Assembly (NCBI RefSeq): GCF_900141905.1
Contig: NZ_FQZF01000002.1
Span: 248,001 to 312,000, forward strand
Length of the DNA: 64,000 bases
Reading direction: 5' to 3'
From: Muricoccus roseus
GTDB lineage: Bacteria > Pseudomonadota > Alphaproteobacteria > Acetobacterales > Acetobacteraceae
Shown here: one piece after another, positions 1 through 9,547 of the stretch
How positions within the stretch are numbered: position 1 is the first letter of the stretch
How the letters are laid out: each line of letters begins with the position of its first letter
Program-made: the position numbers and the translations under genes
The notes under the pieces: model-generated
Told to the model about the DNA's origin: nothing
Databases searched by the model: none
Seen by the model: the letters and a program-made list of their open reading frames with translations, nothing else

Positions 1-1031
1 CCGATCTCCCCGGGAGGCGCGGCGTTCTTCACCATCACGTCCCGCGGCGTGCGCGACGCACCGAGCGCTGCGCCCGCGACCAGCGCCACGACCGGCAGCA
101 CCACATCCGGCAGGGGCAGCAGCCCCATGGCGAGGAATAGGACGATCGAAAGCGCCGTCAGGCCGGTCACGAAGGTGAAGTGCCGGCTGTAGCGGTCCGC
201 ATACCATCCGCCGATGAGCACGCCGCTCGTCGCCCCGACCACGTAACCGGTGAGGGCGAGGGAGGCGATGGCCAGCGGCGTGCCCCAGAGCCGATCCAGC
301 GTCGCGATGAGGAAGGACTGCACTCCCACCCCCGCCATGGAGGACAGCAGGAAGAAGGCGAAGAACATCAGCATGGTGCGCGAGAACAGCACCTGCCGCC
401 CGACCGGTGCCCCGCTCTTCTTCGGACGCGCCTGGTCCTTCAGGATGCGGGACTGCAGCATGATGGCCGCCACCACCGGCAGGCCGAGCAGCCCGAGGGC
501 CAGCAGCGTAGGCCGCCAGCCGATGCCCAGCGTCTGCACCATCATCCCAAGCACGAGCGGCGCGGCGGCGAAGCCGAGATTTCCCGTGAAGGTGTGCATG
601 GCAAACGCCCGGCCCATGCGCTTCTCGCCGATGCTGCTGCCGAGGATGGCGTAGTCGGCCGGGTGGATCACCGAATTGCCGATGCCGGACAGCACCGCGA
701 GCCCGAGGATCACCCAGTAGCTCGGCGCCAGCGCCATGGCCGAGATGGAGAGCGCCATGATCAGCGTGCCGCCGAGCAGGTAGGGCCGCGCCCCGTGACG
801 GTCGACGAGGAAGCCCACCGGCGTCTGCAGCAGGGCCGTCACCGCGCTCATCAATGCCACCGAAAGGCCGAGCACGGCATAGGAGACGCCGAACTCCTCC
901 CGCCAGATCGGGAAGAGGGGGGCCAGGCAGAGCATGTAGAAATGCGAGAGGAAATGGCCCGTGCCGATGAGCCCGATAATGCGCCAGTCGCGATCGGGCG
1001 CCGCATCGGCCGGGACGTTCTCGTTCTGCAT
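1..1031 (-). CDS. MFS transporter, Fsr-like (3' end cut by window edge)
   Basis: An uninterrupted reading frame of 343 codons starts at the ATG complementary to 1029-1031 and runs off the left edge. The protein opens with a short polar stretch, then FLSHFYMLCLAPLFP in the first membrane helix. A major-facilitator loop follows (GFLVDRHGARPYL, about residues 75-87). Many hydrophobic helices, and a central basic loop (about residues 190-205), complete the visible part. The start resembles the fosmidomycin-resistance (Fsr) branch of drug exporters, so efflux of a small molecule across the inner membrane is likely; the substrate cannot be read from sequence. The LysR gene just upstream runs in the same direction with a gap of about 75 bases and may control it. 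Confidence 0.85.
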   Translation of the reverse strand, partial: MQNENVPADAAPDRDWRIIGLIGTGHFLSHFYMLCLAPLFPIWREEFGVSYAVLGLSVALMSAVTALLQTPVGFLVDRHGARPYLLGGTLIMALSISAMALAPSYWVILGLAVLSGIGNSVIHPADYAILGSSIGEKRMGRAFAMHTFTGNLGFAAAPLVLGMMVQTLGIGWRPTLLALGLLGLPVVAAIMLQSRILKDQARPKKSGAPVGRQVLFSRTMLMFFAFFLLSSMAGVGVQSFLIATLDRLWGTPLAIASLALTGYVVGATSGVLIGGWYADRYSRHFTFVTGLTALSIVLFLAMGLLPLPDVVLPVVALVAGAALGASRTPRDVMVKNAAPPGEI

Positions 1032-1106
1032 GAGGCGGAAACTGCTCCCCGCTCCCGGGACGGTCAATCGCAGCTTTCACAGCCCGCCGCGCGGCGTGAT
1101 TCGGCC

Positions 1107-1970
1107 TCAGGCCACCAGCGCAGGCTGCGCCACGGTCTCGCGGATGGCCTGCACCAGGGGCTCGGCGAGCGGTGCCAGCCCGGCCAGGTCCCCGAACACC
1201 GCCATTTCCGCGGTGCCGAGCGGCGGCAGGCCCGCCAGCGGCGCCAACCCTTCCGGCAGGCCGGAGGCGCCGATCACCGTGGCCCCCAGCCCCGCCTGGG
1301 CGGCGGCGGCCACGCCGAGCAGGCTGGGCGAGGTGTAGGTGATCTCGAAGCCCAGCCCGGCACGGGCGAGGGCCGCGAGCGCCCGGTCACGGAACATGCA
1401 GCCGGCCGGGAGCATGGCGAGGGGCAGGGGGCGGCCCTCCGGGACGACCCAGCCCGGTGCGGCAGCCCAGATCACTGGTTCCGTCCACAGGATGCTGCCC
1501 TCGCTCTCCCCGTCCCGCCGCTTGCCGAGGACAAGGTCCAGCGAGCCGGCCTCCATCGCCCGCCGGAGATCGTGCGACCGCCCGACCTCCACCTCCAGGC
1601 GGATGCCGGGATGGGATCGGGCGAAGCGGGCGAGGAGGGGGGCCAGGTTGCGCGGCACGAAATGGTCGGCGACCCCCAGCCGCAGCCGGCCCGTGACAGG
1701 CGGGGCGACCAGGCGCTGCACCGCCTCCTCGTTCAGGGCAAGCATGCGCCGGGCATAGGCGAGCAAGGTTTCGCCCTGCGGCGTGAGAGCGACGCTCCGG
1801 CTGGTGCGCTCCAGCATGCGCTTGCCGAGAAGCTCCTCCAGCCGCCGGATCTTCAGAGAAATGGCGGATTGCGTGAGGCCGAGAGCGGGGGCGGCTGCCG
1901 TGAAGCCGCCGCGTTCCGCCACCTGCACGAAGCAGCGGAGAAGGTCGAGATCGAGGTCCGGAACGCGCAT
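1107..1970 (-). CDS. LysR family transcriptional regulator
   Basis: The 287-residue protein has the usual LysR length. An N-terminal winged helix-turn-helix spans about residues 5-65 (core GGFTAAAPALGLTQSAISLK), followed by the linker helix and a periplasmic-binding-protein-like effector domain. It lies upstream of, and in the same direction as, the MFS exporter ending at the left edge. A regulator-exporter unit is therefore plausible. The effector cannot be inferred. Confidence 0.92.
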   Translation of the reverse strand: MRVPDLDLDLLRCFVQVAERGGFTAAAPALGLTQSAISLKIRRLEELLGKRMLERTSRSVALTPQGETLLAYARRMLALNEEAVQRLVAPPVTGRLRLGVADHFVPRNLAPLLARFARSHPGIRLEVEVGRSHDLRRAMEAGSLDLVLGKRRDGESEGSILWTEPVIWAAAPGWVVPEGRPLPLAMLPAGCMFRDRALAALARAGLGFEITYTSPSLLGVAAAAQAGLGATVIGASGLPEGLAPLAGLPPLGTAEMAVFGDLAGLAPLAEPLVQAIRETVAQPALVA

Positions 1971-2055
1971 GGGGGCGCAGGCTGAGCCCGCGCCCCCATG
2001 AGGTCAATGAGGATCCGGCAAGCTAAGTGCCGGATCCATGAGCCCTGCCGATGGT

Positions 2056-2832
2056 TCAGATATCCTCGTCGAAGCCGCCGGCATCATCGAAGCCACCGGC
2101 ATCGTCATAGCCGGCGGCATCATTGCCGCTCCAGCCGCCCTGATCCGAAACCGGGGAGGCGTCGTTGCCCGCGCCCGCCGGGTCGGTCCAAGGCGAGGAG
2201 GCCGGGGTGTTCACCGCCTGCTCCCCGAAGGCGCCGGTGGCACCGGAAACGGCATCCGAGGCCGCGGTGGCGGCCTGCGCCGCGCCGCCCGAGAACATGC
2301 CCATCAGCGCATTGCCGAGCACCATGCCGCCCGCGACGCCCGCCGCGGTGGTCAGCGCGGTGCCGAGGAAGCCCGAGCCGCGGCCCTGCTGTTGCATCAT
2401 TGCCGGGTTCATCGCGCCCATGGGCGGCTGGATCGGCTGCGGGCGGGGCGTGTAGGGCACCTGCCGGTTGCCGCCACCGCCGAACATGCCGCCGAACAGC
2501 CCGCCGCGGGACTGCTGGTTCGCCTGCACCTGGTTCTGCGTGTTCTCCAGCTGCCACTCCAGCTCCTGGATGCGGTTCTGGGCCTGCACCAGCGCCGCTT
2601 CCTGGACGAAGGCGGTCTGGGTGATCCGGTAGCGCGCCTCGGGGTAGCGGGCGAACAGGTCGTTGATCAGCCGGTCGGCCTCCGGGTCCACCGGGGGCAG
2701 GTTCGGCGCCGACTGGGTGCTGGGAACGCTGCGCGCGCCCCAGGGGCCGGTGGAGGTCGCGGCCGGCTGCTGCGCGACGCCTGCGACGCGCTCCACATAG
2801 CCGGTGATGATGCGGCGCTCTTCCTCGGTCAT
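2056..2832 (-). CDS. DUF2076 family protein
   Basis: The product is 258 residues long. The start at 2832 is chosen because AAGGAG lies about 12 bases upstream and the family-like N-terminus begins MTEEERRIITGYVERVAG. Residues about 85-115 form a Gln-rich coiled coil. They are followed by a Gly/Gln/Pro-rich segment, a small Gly/Ala hydrophobic stretch (TALTTAAGVAGGMVLGNALM) and a C-terminal acidic repeat of the type DDAGGF. This order matches DUF2076 proteins, often annotated as periplasmic ligand-binding sensors although no function is established. No signal peptide is evident. It stands alone between a LysR and a CoA-binding gene. Confidence 0.82.
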   Translation of the reverse strand: MTEEERRIITGYVERVAGVAQQPAATSTGPWGARSVPSTQSAPNLPPVDPEADRLINDLFARYPEARYRITQTAFVQEAALVQAQNRIQELEWQLENTQNQVQANQQSRGGLFGGMFGGGGNRQVPYTPRPQPIQPPMGAMNPAMMQQQGRGSGFLGTALTTAAGVAGGMVLGNALMGMFSGGAAQAATAASDAVSGATGAFGEQAVNTPASSPWTDPAGAGNDASPVSDQGGWSGNDAAGYDDAGGFDDAGGFDEDI

Positions 2833-2924
2833 GTCCCTCGAATGCTCCTTGTAGCGGGCGGAGGCCCGCGACGGCGGCGAGATGGCCCGTGGGCCGGAAT
2901 CTTTCAAGATGTTAATGTGGGGGC

Positions 2925-3362
2925 TCAGGCGGGCACCCGTCCAGGAAGGCCCAGCCGCCCCCATTCGATGACGGGGCAGCGATCCATCGCGATGGCCACT
3001 CCGGCCGCCCGCGCCCGCTCCGCCGCCGCATCATCCCAGATGCCAAGCTGCAGCCAGACCGACTTCGCGCCGAGGCGAATCGCCTCGTCCACCACCGGGC
3101 CTGCCTCCTCGCTCCGGCGGAACACGTCCACCATGTCCAGCGGCCCGGCCTCCTCCAGCGAGGCGACGCCCGGCGCGCCATGCACCGCCCGGCCATTGAG
3201 GGCGGGATTCACGGGAATGGCGTGGTAGCCGCGGGCCAGGAGGAAGCCGAAGACGCCGTTGGAAGGACGGCCCGGCTTGTCCGACGCCCCCACCACCGCG
3301 ATCCGCCGGGTCCGCAGCAAGAGGTCCCGCACCTGGTCGTCGCTCAGCCCGTCCCGGCCCAT
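2925..3362 (-). CDS. CoA-binding domain protein, YccU-like
   Basis: This is a 145-residue stand-alone Rossmann-like CoA-binding domain. The nucleotide loop is [18 protein letters not shown] (about residues 18-35), followed by the YHAIPVNP strand and a C-terminal PVIEWGRLG. Length and motifs fit the YccU/CoA-binding family (Pfam CoA_binding_2), small cytosolic proteins whose role is unsettled. The ATG at 3362 is preceded by a GGGAGAG purine run. A much longer open frame continues upstream, but it is antisense to the GH17 gene and not coding. Confidence 0.9.
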   Translation of the reverse strand: MGRDGLSDDQVRDLLLRTRRIAVVGASDKPGRPSNGVFGFLLARGYHAIPVNPALNGRAVHGAPGVASLEEAGPLDMVDVFRRSEEAGPVVDEAIRLGAKSVWLQLGIWDDAAAERARAAGVAIAMDRCPVIEWGRLGLPGRVPA

Positions 3363-3503
3363 CTCATCTCTCCCGATACCAGCCCAGGCAGTTGGGGCGG
3401 CGGTGCCCTGACGCCAATGGCCGAGGCTGCCGCGGCAATTGGGGCATGAACGCGGCTGCTCCGCCTTTCGTGAGCCGCGCTCGGCCGCTACACCCGTCGC
3501 ACC

Positions 3504-5132
3504 ATGCCCGCACCCCGCTCCCTGACCGCCCCCGCGCTCCTCCTCGGCGCGCTCGTGACGATCCTGGCGTGGTGGGTGCCCAACCGCCAGCAGGCCGGCG
3601 ACGTGCCGATGGTGGCGGAGCGGTTCAACAGCGTCTCCTTCGCCCCCTTCCGCGAGGGGCAGAGCCCGCTGCGCGACAGCTTCCCCACCGCGGCGCAGGT
3701 GGAGGAGGACATCCGCCTCATCGCCCCGCGGGTCCGCGCCATCCGCAGCTATGCCAGCATCGAGGGGGATTACGAGACGGCCGAGCTTGCCGGCCGCCAC
3801 GGCGTGCGGATGTGGAAGGGTGCCTGGCTCGGCCGCGACCTCCGCCAGAACGACCGCGAGATCGCCGCCCTGATCGCGACCGCCAACCGCCACCCGGATG
3901 TGGTGGAGCGCGTGGTGGTCGGCAACGAGGTGCTGTTGCGGCGCGACCTGCCGGTGGAGGAGCTGGCCCGCCAGATCGACCGCGTGAAGGCCGCCGTGCG
4001 CCAGCCCGTGACCTATGCCGATGTCTGGGAGTTCTGGGCTCAGTTCCCGGAGCTCGCGCGCCATGTGGACATCGTGACCATTCACATCCTGCCCTATTGG
4101 GAGGATGAGCCGCTGGGCGTCGATGTCGCCATGGCGCATGTGCGGGACGTGTATCGCCGCATCAAGGCGATGTTCCCGGACAAGCCCATCGCCATCGGCG
4201 AAATCGGCTGGCCCAGTGCCGGCCGCTGGCGCGAAGGCGCCGTTCCCTCCCGCGTGGACCAGGCGGTGTTCCTGCGCCAGTTCATCCAACTCAGCCGGGA
4301 GGAGGGATTCGACTACAACCTGATCGAGGCCTTCGACCAGGTCTGGAAGTACCGGAACGAGGGCACGGTGGGTGCGGCCTGGGGCCTCTGGACCGCCGAC
4401 CGCCAGCCCAAATTCGATCTCTCCGGCCCCGTGCGGGAGAATCCCTGGTGGGCCTGGTATGCCGGCGCCGCGCTCGTCATCGGCCTCGGCCTCTTCGCCG
4501 CCACGGCCCGCGCCTGGCCCCGCGCGGCCGGCTGGAAGCTCGCCCTGCTCTCGGCCGCGCTCGGCAACGCGCTGGCCCATGCGTGGTGCGGCGGCTGGCC
4601 CTATGCCTTCGACGAGCATCTGAAGCTCGCTTTCGTGGTCAACCTCGCGGGGCAGATCCTGCTGGCCGCCCTGCTGCTGCGCCGCGCCGGCGCCCGCCTC
4701 TCCGGGGAGCGCGTCGAGCCCGCGCGCAACGGCGCCCAGGCGAGCGCGAACATCCGCTCCATCTTCCGCGGCCGTTTCCGCTGGCGGGACTGGCGCGCCT
4801 TCGCCTTCGAGGACCTGCTCTTCCTCTTCATCGCCACCGCGGCGGTCCTGCAGCTGATGCTGCTCTTCGATCCGCGCTATCGCGACTTCCCGTTCCCCAC
4901 CTTCGCCGTGCCGCTGGTGGCCGTGATCGCGCGCGCCCTGCTGGGCGACCTGCCGCGCAAGGGCGGCGGCTGGGCGGAATGGCTGGCGGGCGGTGTGCTG
5001 GCGGCCTGCGCGATTGCCAGCGCGGTGAATGAGGGGCCGCACAACATCCAGGCGCTGGGCTGGAGCGCCTGCGCCATCGGCCTCGCCCTTCCTGCGCTGC
5101 TGCGGGTGCGGCCTTTCAGCCGGGCAGCGTGA
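3504..5132 (+). CDS. Membrane-anchored glycoside hydrolase family 17-like protein
   Basis: The 542-residue protein has an N-terminal signal-anchor (about 8-25) and a (beta/alpha)8 GH17-like domain (about 38-300). A cluster of membrane helices occupies about 313-540. Likely catalytic residues are Glu142 in VVGNEV (acid/base) and Glu233 in [10 protein letters not shown] (nucleophile), both at the expected GH17 motifs. GH17 enzymes act on beta-1,3-glucans. Membrane-bound proteobacterial members have been annotated as beta-(1-6) glucan synthases or transglycosylases. A role in remodelling a periplasmic or surface glucan is therefore likely, while the exact reaction is unknown. The last 17 bases overlap the convergent gene at 5116. 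Confidence 0.85.
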   Translation: MPAPRSLTAPALLLGALVTILAWWVPNRQQAGDVPMVAERFNSVSFAPFREGQSPLRDSFPTAAQVEEDIRLIAPRVRAIRSYASIEGDYETAELAGRHGVRMWKGAWLGRDLRQNDREIAALIATANRHPDVVERVVVGNEVLLRRDLPVEELARQIDRVKAAVRQPVTYADVWEFWAQFPELARHVDIVTIHILPYWEDEPLGVDVAMAHVRDVYRRIKAMFPDKPIAIGEIGWPSAGRWREGAVPSRVDQAVFLRQFIQLSREEGFDYNLIEAFDQVWKYRNEGTVGAAWGLWTADRQPKFDLSGPVRENPWWAWYAGAALVIGLGLFAATARAWPRAAGWKLALLSAALGNALAHAWCGGWPYAFDEHLKLAFVVNLAGQILLAALLLRRAGARLSGERVEPARNGAQASANIRSIFRGRFRWRDWRAFAFEDLLFLFIATAAVLQLMLLFDPRYRDFPFPTFAVPLVAVIARALLGDLPRKGGGWAEWLAGGVLAACAIASAVNEGPHNIQALGWSACAIGLALPALLRVRPFSRAA

Positions 5133-5346
5133 CCGCGCGCCCCGCTTCGGAAAGGAGGCGGAGCCCCTGCGGCGTCACCCGCACGGGCTCAGTGCGGATG
5201 AGCAGGCCCTGATCCACGGCCTCCTCCCACACGTCGAGCCGGGGGCAGGAGGTGCGCCAGGCCTCCATCACCTCGGCATAGGAACGGGGCCGGCGGGCCA
5301 CCCATTCCACGAGGTCCAGCACCAGCGGCGCGACGATCGGGCTCAT
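5116..5346 (-). CDS. Small conserved-looking hypothetical protein (76 aa)
   Basis: A 76-residue protein starts at the ATG at 5346, whose first bases overlap the stop of the upstream TSUP gene (ATGA). Translational coupling is therefore likely. The sequence is helical and charged, with [20 protein letters not shown] and a predicted beta segment ([20 protein letters not shown]). This looks like a small winged-helix-like fold, as in phage-type or MarR-like mini domains, but I do not recognise a family. Codon use is normal for the window. Confidence 0.65.
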   Translation of the reverse strand: MSPIVAPLVLDLVEWVARRPRSYAEVMEAWRTSCPRLDVWEEAVDQGLLIRTEPVRVTPQGLRLLSEAGRAVTLPG

Positions 5347-6086
5347 GCGCGGAACATCTCCCAGGCGCCCTGGGCGATGTAGTAGAGCGCGATGACGGTG
5401 ATGATCCGCGTCGCCCAGGCGCGGTACTGCGTGTCCGAGAGCATCTCGAGCAGCGGCTTGGCGAGGGTGGTGCCGAGGATCGAGGCGCCCACGGCGAGCG
5501 CGGCCAGCACCGGGTCCAGCGACCCCGCCGCGCTCACCAGACCGCCGAAATAGAGAAGCTTCCCGGCATGGCTGAAGATCTGGCAGGCCGCCTTGGTCGC
5601 CACGATCTCCCGCCGCTCCAGCCTGCCGCCGAGGAAGAAGCTGTCCATCAGCGGGCCGGAGACGCCGGTGAGGATCATCAGCGCCATGCAGGCGGCGCCA
5701 TAGAGCAGCCCATGCGCCAGCCGCTCCGGATCCGGCTTGAAGCGCGTGGGCAGGAGGCGGACGAGGAAGGGCGTCGTGCCCAGCATCAGCAGTGCCACGG
5801 GGCGGGAGGGGACGTAGTTGAGCAGGCCGAGCACCAGCACGGCCACCAGCGCGCCCAGCAGGTAGTTCGCCATCGGCCGCAGCCGCACGTAGCGCCACCA
5901 CAGCGCCGCGCGCCAGCCATTGGATGCCATCTGCGTCACCGCATGCAGCACCATCGCATCCGCCACGGGCAGCAGCGCCAGCAGCACGCCGATGAGGACG
6001 AGCCCGCCCGCCATGCCGAACACGCCAGAGAGCAGGGCGGTGGCCACCATCAGCGCGGTCAGGCCCAGCATCATCATCGCGGTCAT
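5343..6086 (-). CDS. TSUP family permease (TauE/SafE-like)
   Basis: The protein has 247 residues from the ATG at 6086; a longer frame upstream is Arg-rich and unlikely to be translated. About seven hydrophobic helices are visible. The N-terminal repeat carries SGVFGMAGGLVLIGVLLALLP and the C-terminal half carries LTGVSGPLMDSFFLGG, the duplicated glycine-rich signatures of the sulfite-exporter TauE/SafE family. It should sit in the inner membrane and move a small organic or sulfur anion; the substrate is unknown. It is coupled to the 76-residue ORF downstream and divergent from a LysR gene 108 bases away, a possible regulator. Confidence 0.9.
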   Translation of the reverse strand: MTAMMMLGLTALMVATALLSGVFGMAGGLVLIGVLLALLPVADAMVLHAVTQMASNGWRAALWWRYVRLRPMANYLLGALVAVLVLGLLNYVPSRPVALLMLGTTPFLVRLLPTRFKPDPERLAHGLLYGAACMALMILTGVSGPLMDSFFLGGRLERREIVATKAACQIFSHAGKLLYFGGLVSAAGSLDPVLAALAVGASILGTTLAKPLLEMLSDTQYRAWATRIITVIALYYIAQGAWEMFRA

Positions 6087-6194
6087 GCGGGGGCCTCGGG
6101 GCGTGCGGGTTCCATGCCGCCTGTTTCGGCGCATTGAACCGCCGGCGCAAACGCCGTTATCTCCGTCTCAGGCCAAGTTTTCCTTGGGGTGACA

Positions 6195-7109
6195 ATGCGG
6201 CGCCTGCCATCCCTCAACGGCGTGCGGGCCTTCGAGGCGGCGGCGCGCAACGGCGGCTTCGCGGGCGCCGCGCGGGAGCTGAACGTCACCCCCGCCGCGG
6301 TCAGCCGTCTCGTCCACCTGCTGGAGCAGCGCCTGGGCGTCGCGCTCTTCGAGCGCGCGGCGAACCGCCTTCAGCTCACCTCCTCCGGGCGGCTCTATCA
6401 GGCGGGGCTCACCCCCTTGCTGGATGCACTCGCCCAGCTCACCGCCGATGTGACGGGGCGGGGAGAAGGACATATCGTCACGGTGGGAGTGGGCCCCACC
6501 TTCGCCATCCGCTGGCTCATCCCCCGGCTCGCCCTGTTGCAGCGTGAGGCGCCGGGGCTGGAGGTGCGGATCACCACGGGGGGGGCCGCCGCGCCTTTTT
6601 CCGACGGGTGGAGCTGCGGCATCGAGCTGGGCGACCGCCACCCGCCGGGCCTCGTCAGCGAGCCGCTCTTCTCGGCCGACCTGCTGCCCGTCTGCGCGCC
6701 CGCCATGGCCGCCGGGCTGGCCGGTCCGGGAGAGATCGACTCCGCGAGGCTGATCCGCGTGGCCCATGCGCCGGAGGACTGGCCACGCTGGCTCGCCGAG
6801 GCCGGGCTGGAGCGGCTGCGTCCGGCCGGGCCGGTCTTCGAGTTCTACGGCCAGGCGCTGCAGGCGGCGGTGGACGGAATCGGCATCGCGCTGGGCCTTC
6901 GCCCCTATATCGACGACGACCTCCGGGCGGGGCGGCTGGTCGCGCCCTTCGCCCTCAGCGTGCCCAAGGGCCGGCCCTGGACCCTCGTCTACCATCCCCG
7001 GCGGCGGGAGGAGCCGGGCTTCGCCGCCTTCCGCCGCTGGATCCTCCGCCTTGGGGCGGAGGAGGGCGGGCAGGGGCGGCTTATTCCGCCCGCAGGCCCC
7101 GTGCCTTGA
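6195..7109 (+). CDS. LysR family transcriptional regulator, GcvA-like
   Basis: The protein has about 304 residues. The HTH at residues 5-65 reads LPSLNGVRAFEAAARNGG then AARELNVTPAAVSR, typical of the GcvA/AmpR branch. The effector domain carries VGPTFAIRWLIPRL and ends PWTLVYHPRRREEPGF, as in that branch. The start could be the GTG at 6189 or the ATG at 6195; I prefer the ATG. It is divergent from the TSUP permease gene. Its 3' end overlaps the convergent Bug gene by 29 bases. Confidence 0.92.
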   Translation: MRRLPSLNGVRAFEAAARNGGFAGAARELNVTPAAVSRLVHLLEQRLGVALFERAANRLQLTSSGRLYQAGLTPLLDALAQLTADVTGRGEGHIVTVGVGPTFAIRWLIPRLALLQREAPGLEVRITTGGAAAPFSDGWSCGIELGDRHPPGLVSEPLFSADLLPVCAPAMAAGLAGPGEIDSARLIRVAHAPEDWPRWLAEAGLERLRPAGPVFEFYGQALQAAVDGIGIALGLRPYIDDDLRAGRLVAPFALSVPKGRPWTLVYHPRRREEPGFAAFRRWILRLGAEEGGQGRLIPPAGPVP

Positions 7110-8058
7110 CCACCTCGCCCCAGCGGCGGAACTCCTCGGGGAACATAGCGGCGAAGGCGGCGCGGTCCCGCGTCGCGGGCAGGGCGCCGAAGCCGGCGAT
7201 GCGCTGGCGGATGGCCGGGTCGGCCATTGCCTCGGCCAGCAGCGTGGCCATGCGCTCCACCCCCTCCGGCGGGGTGCCGCGGGGGGCCAGCATCGCCTGC
7301 CAGCCATCCACCTCCATGCCCTGGATCCCGGCCTCCGCGAAGGTGGGCACCTCGGGCAGCTCCGCCAGGCGCTCGGCGCCCGCCACCGCCAGGGCGCGCA
7401 GCTTGCCGGCGCGGATATGCGGGAGGACGGAGGAGAGGGTGAGGAAGCCCATGCCCACATTGCCGCCGAGCAGATCGGGCATCAGCACGCCCTCGCCGCG
7501 ATAGACGACGCTCTCGATCTCCACGCCCGTGCGCTCGTTGAACAGCTCGGCGGTGAGGTGGGACAGGGTGCCGTAGCCAGAATTGGCGGAGGTCAGCGCC
7601 CCGCGCCGCGCCTTGGCCGCCGCCACCAGCCCCGCCACGTCCCGGATGGGCGAGGCGGCCGGCACCACGGCGAGGAAGGGGGTGGAGGCCACCAGCCCGA
7701 GGGGCACGAAGTCGCGCACCACGTCATAGCCGACCGGGTTCGGCTGCAGATGCGGCACGATGGTCATGCTGATGCTGCCGAAGAGCAGGGTATGGCCGTC
7801 ATTCGCGCCCGCTGCCGCGGCGGTGCCGATGATGCCGCCCGCGCCGGCGCGGTTTTCGACCACCACGGGCTGGCCGAGCTTGGGCGCGAAAACCTCGCCC
7901 AGCATCCGCGCGAGACCGTCGGCGGGGCCGCCCGCCGCGAAGGGGACGATGATCCGCACGGGGCGGTTCGGCCATTCGGCGGCCAGGGCGGGGCGGGTGG
8001 CCAGGGCGGCGCCCCAGCTCAGGGCCAGGGCCAGGGCCGTGCGGCGCGTCAGGCGCAT
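7081..8058 (-). CDS. Bug/TctC-type tripartite tricarboxylate transporter substrate-binding protein
   Basis: The 325-residue precursor starts at the ATG at 8058, with GGAGGA well placed upstream. It has a twin-arginine-like signal peptide (MRLTRRTALALALSWGAA, cleavage near ALA-AEW at about 27). The mature domain has the Bug hallmarks: WPNRPVRIIVPFAAGGPADG at its start, ENRAGAGGIIG, and FAEAGIQGMEVDGW near the end. Bug proteins bind carboxylated or amidated small molecules in the periplasm, and most lack a linked TctAB permease, as here. The FAD oxidoreductase is 40 bases upstream in the same operon, so the ligand may be its substrate or product. Confidence 0.93.
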   Translation of the reverse strand: MRLTRRTALALALSWGAALATRPALAAEWPNRPVRIIVPFAAGGPADGLARMLGEVFAPKLGQPVVVENRAGAGGIIGTAAAAGANDGHTLLFGSISMTIVPHLQPNPVGYDVVRDFVPLGLVASTPFLAVVPAASPIRDVAGLVAAAKARRGALTSANSGYGTLSHLTAELFNERTGVEIESVVYRGEGVLMPDLLGGNVGMGFLTLSSVLPHIRAGKLRALAVAGAERLAELPEVPTFAEAGIQGMEVDGWQAMLAPRGTPPEGVERMATLLAEAMADPAIRQRIAGFGALPATRDRAAFAAMFPEEFRRWGEVVKARGLRAE

Positions 8059-8098
8059 GGGGGGATTCCTCCGTTCTTGTCCGTCATTCAGCAGGGGC

Positions 8099-9391
8099 TC
8101 AGGGCAGGATGGCGCCGTCGGCCCGCAGCCGCGCCTGCAGCCGCGCGACATCGGCCTCCGCCACCGGGGCGTTGCCCTGCACGGCCTGGGCGGCCGCCAG
8201 CCCGGCGGCTTGGCCGATGGCCATGACGATCGGCATCACGCGGATGGCCGCATGGGCCTTGTGGGTTGCCGAGATGCCCCGCCCGGCGACCAGCACGTTG
8301 CCAAGGCCCTGCGGCACGAGGCTGCCGAAGGGAATGGCATAGGCATGGTCCGCGCCGAACTCCTCGAAATGCAGCCCGGCGCCCTTGGGCGGGTGGATGT
8401 CCATGGGATAGGCGCCCCAGGCGATCCGGTCTGGGAAGGGCGTGCCGGCATGCAGCTCCGCCTCGGTCAGCAGGTGCCGCCCGGCGACCCGGCGGCTCTC
8501 CCGCACCCCGATCACGGGGGCGGTGGCCACCAGCCGCCCGCCCGCGCAGCCCGGAACGCGCTCGGCCAGGAAGGCGGCGGCGGCCAGGGCCTGCCGGCGC
8601 CCCTCCACCTCGGCGGCGGAAAGGGCGAGCGGGTCGGTCGCGTCGAAGGCCACGCGGCTGATGTTGAACCAGGCATCGCGCGTGCCCTCGATGCGGCTGG
8701 CATGCAGGGCGGCGCGGGCCAGGCGGCCTTCCTCCACCCCCTGGCGGGCGAGCGCGGCGAGCTCGGGCCCCGGGATGGCCTCGAAGGCCTCCAGATCCAT
8801 CGGGCCGAAGCGGAACATGGCCGTGGCGGGCTGCATGGATTGGCCCTCCGCCAGTTCGAGGAAGCCGGCCCCCGCGCGCGCGAGCAGGTCGAGATCGCCC
8901 GAGGCGTCGATGACGGCCTTCGCCTCCACGCGCCAGGGCCCCGCCTTGGTGAGGACCTGCACGGCCGCGATGGCGGGGCCGTCGCGCTCCACATCCAGCA
9001 GGGCGGCGTGGAAAAGCAGGCGCACGCCGGCTTCGCCGGCCATGGCATCCAGCACGGGCTTCAGCAGCTCCGGATCGTAGCAGACCCGGTCCATCCGGTG
9101 CCCTGTGGACATGGTGAAATGGGTGTGCCCGTCGCTTCCGCCGATCGCGCGCAGGCGCTCCACGATCTCCTCGGCGATGCCGCCCACGGTGCGGCGGCCC
9201 GAGCGTGTCTCCCATCCGACGAACTGGCCCACCGCGGCCGCCGTGGCCGCGCCGCCGAGAAAGCCCAGCCGCTCCACCAGCAGCGTGTCCGCCCCGGCGC
9301 GCGCGGCGGCGATGGCGGCCACCGTGCCGGCCATGCCGCCGCCCATCACCAGCACATCGGCCCTGAGGGTCGTCCTGTCCGCATCCACCAT
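8099..9391 (-). CDS. FAD-dependent oxidoreductase (FAD_oxidored family)
   Basis: The 430-residue protein begins with an FAD-binding Rossmann motif, VLVMGGGMAGTVAAIAAARAG at about residues 13-33, then a glutamate ending the second strand (LLVERLGFLGG). Later segments KAVIDASGDLDLLARAG and GLGNVLVAGRGISATHKAHA are typical of the FAD_oxidored (PF12831) family. These are soluble flavoproteins of mostly unknown substrate, often encoded beside Bug-type binding proteins, as here. Start ATG at 9391; the gene is divergent from the YciF-like gene. Confidence 0.88.
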   Translation of the reverse strand: MVDADRTTLRADVLVMGGGMAGTVAAIAAARAGADTLLVERLGFLGGAATAAAVGQFVGWETRSGRRTVGGIAEEIVERLRAIGGSDGHTHFTMSTGHRMDRVCYDPELLKPVLDAMAGEAGVRLLFHAALLDVERDGPAIAAVQVLTKAGPWRVEAKAVIDASGDLDLLARAGAGFLELAEGQSMQPATAMFRFGPMDLEAFEAIPGPELAALARQGVEEGRLARAALHASRIEGTRDAWFNISRVAFDATDPLALSAAEVEGRRQALAAAAFLAERVPGCAGGRLVATAPVIGVRESRRVAGRHLLTEAELHAGTPFPDRIAWGAYPMDIHPPKGAGLHFEEFGADHAYAIPFGSLVPQGLGNVLVAGRGISATHKAHAAIRVMPIVMAIGQAAGLAAAQAVQGNAPVAEADVARLQARLRADGAILP

Positions 9392-9451
9392 GGCCGGAGG
9401 CGGTAGCGGCGGGGCAGAGGGGCGTCAACGCCGCGCGCGGGCATTCCCGGC

Positions 9452-9477
9452 GCAACGGAGTCTGGCCCCGTGGCGTT
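9452..9477 (+). promoter_or_regulatory. Candidate EcfG (general stress sigma) promoter of the YciF-like gene
   Basis: GCAAC at 9452-9456, a 17-base spacer and CGTT at 9474-9477 differ from the alphaproteobacterial EcfG consensus (GGAAC, 16-17 bases, CGTT) by one base. The position, about 70 bases before the start of a YciF-type stress protein, fits biologically. One 9-base match can occur by chance, so this is inference. Confidence 0.4.
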
Positions 9478-9547
9478 CCATGCCCGGCTGCGCACGGCCG
9501 GCCATCCCCCGCGACACCCTCAAAACCCTCGCAGAAGGCAGACCGCC

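Noticed and set aside
180-1985. A 601-codon plus-strand open frame
   Set aside because: It is antisense to the MFS and LysR genes, is Arg/His/Gln-rich and shows no family; a GC-driven shadow.
3363-5042. Long minus-strand extension upstream of the CoA-binding gene
   Set aside because: Low-complexity and antisense to the clear GH17 gene; only the last 145 codons are real.
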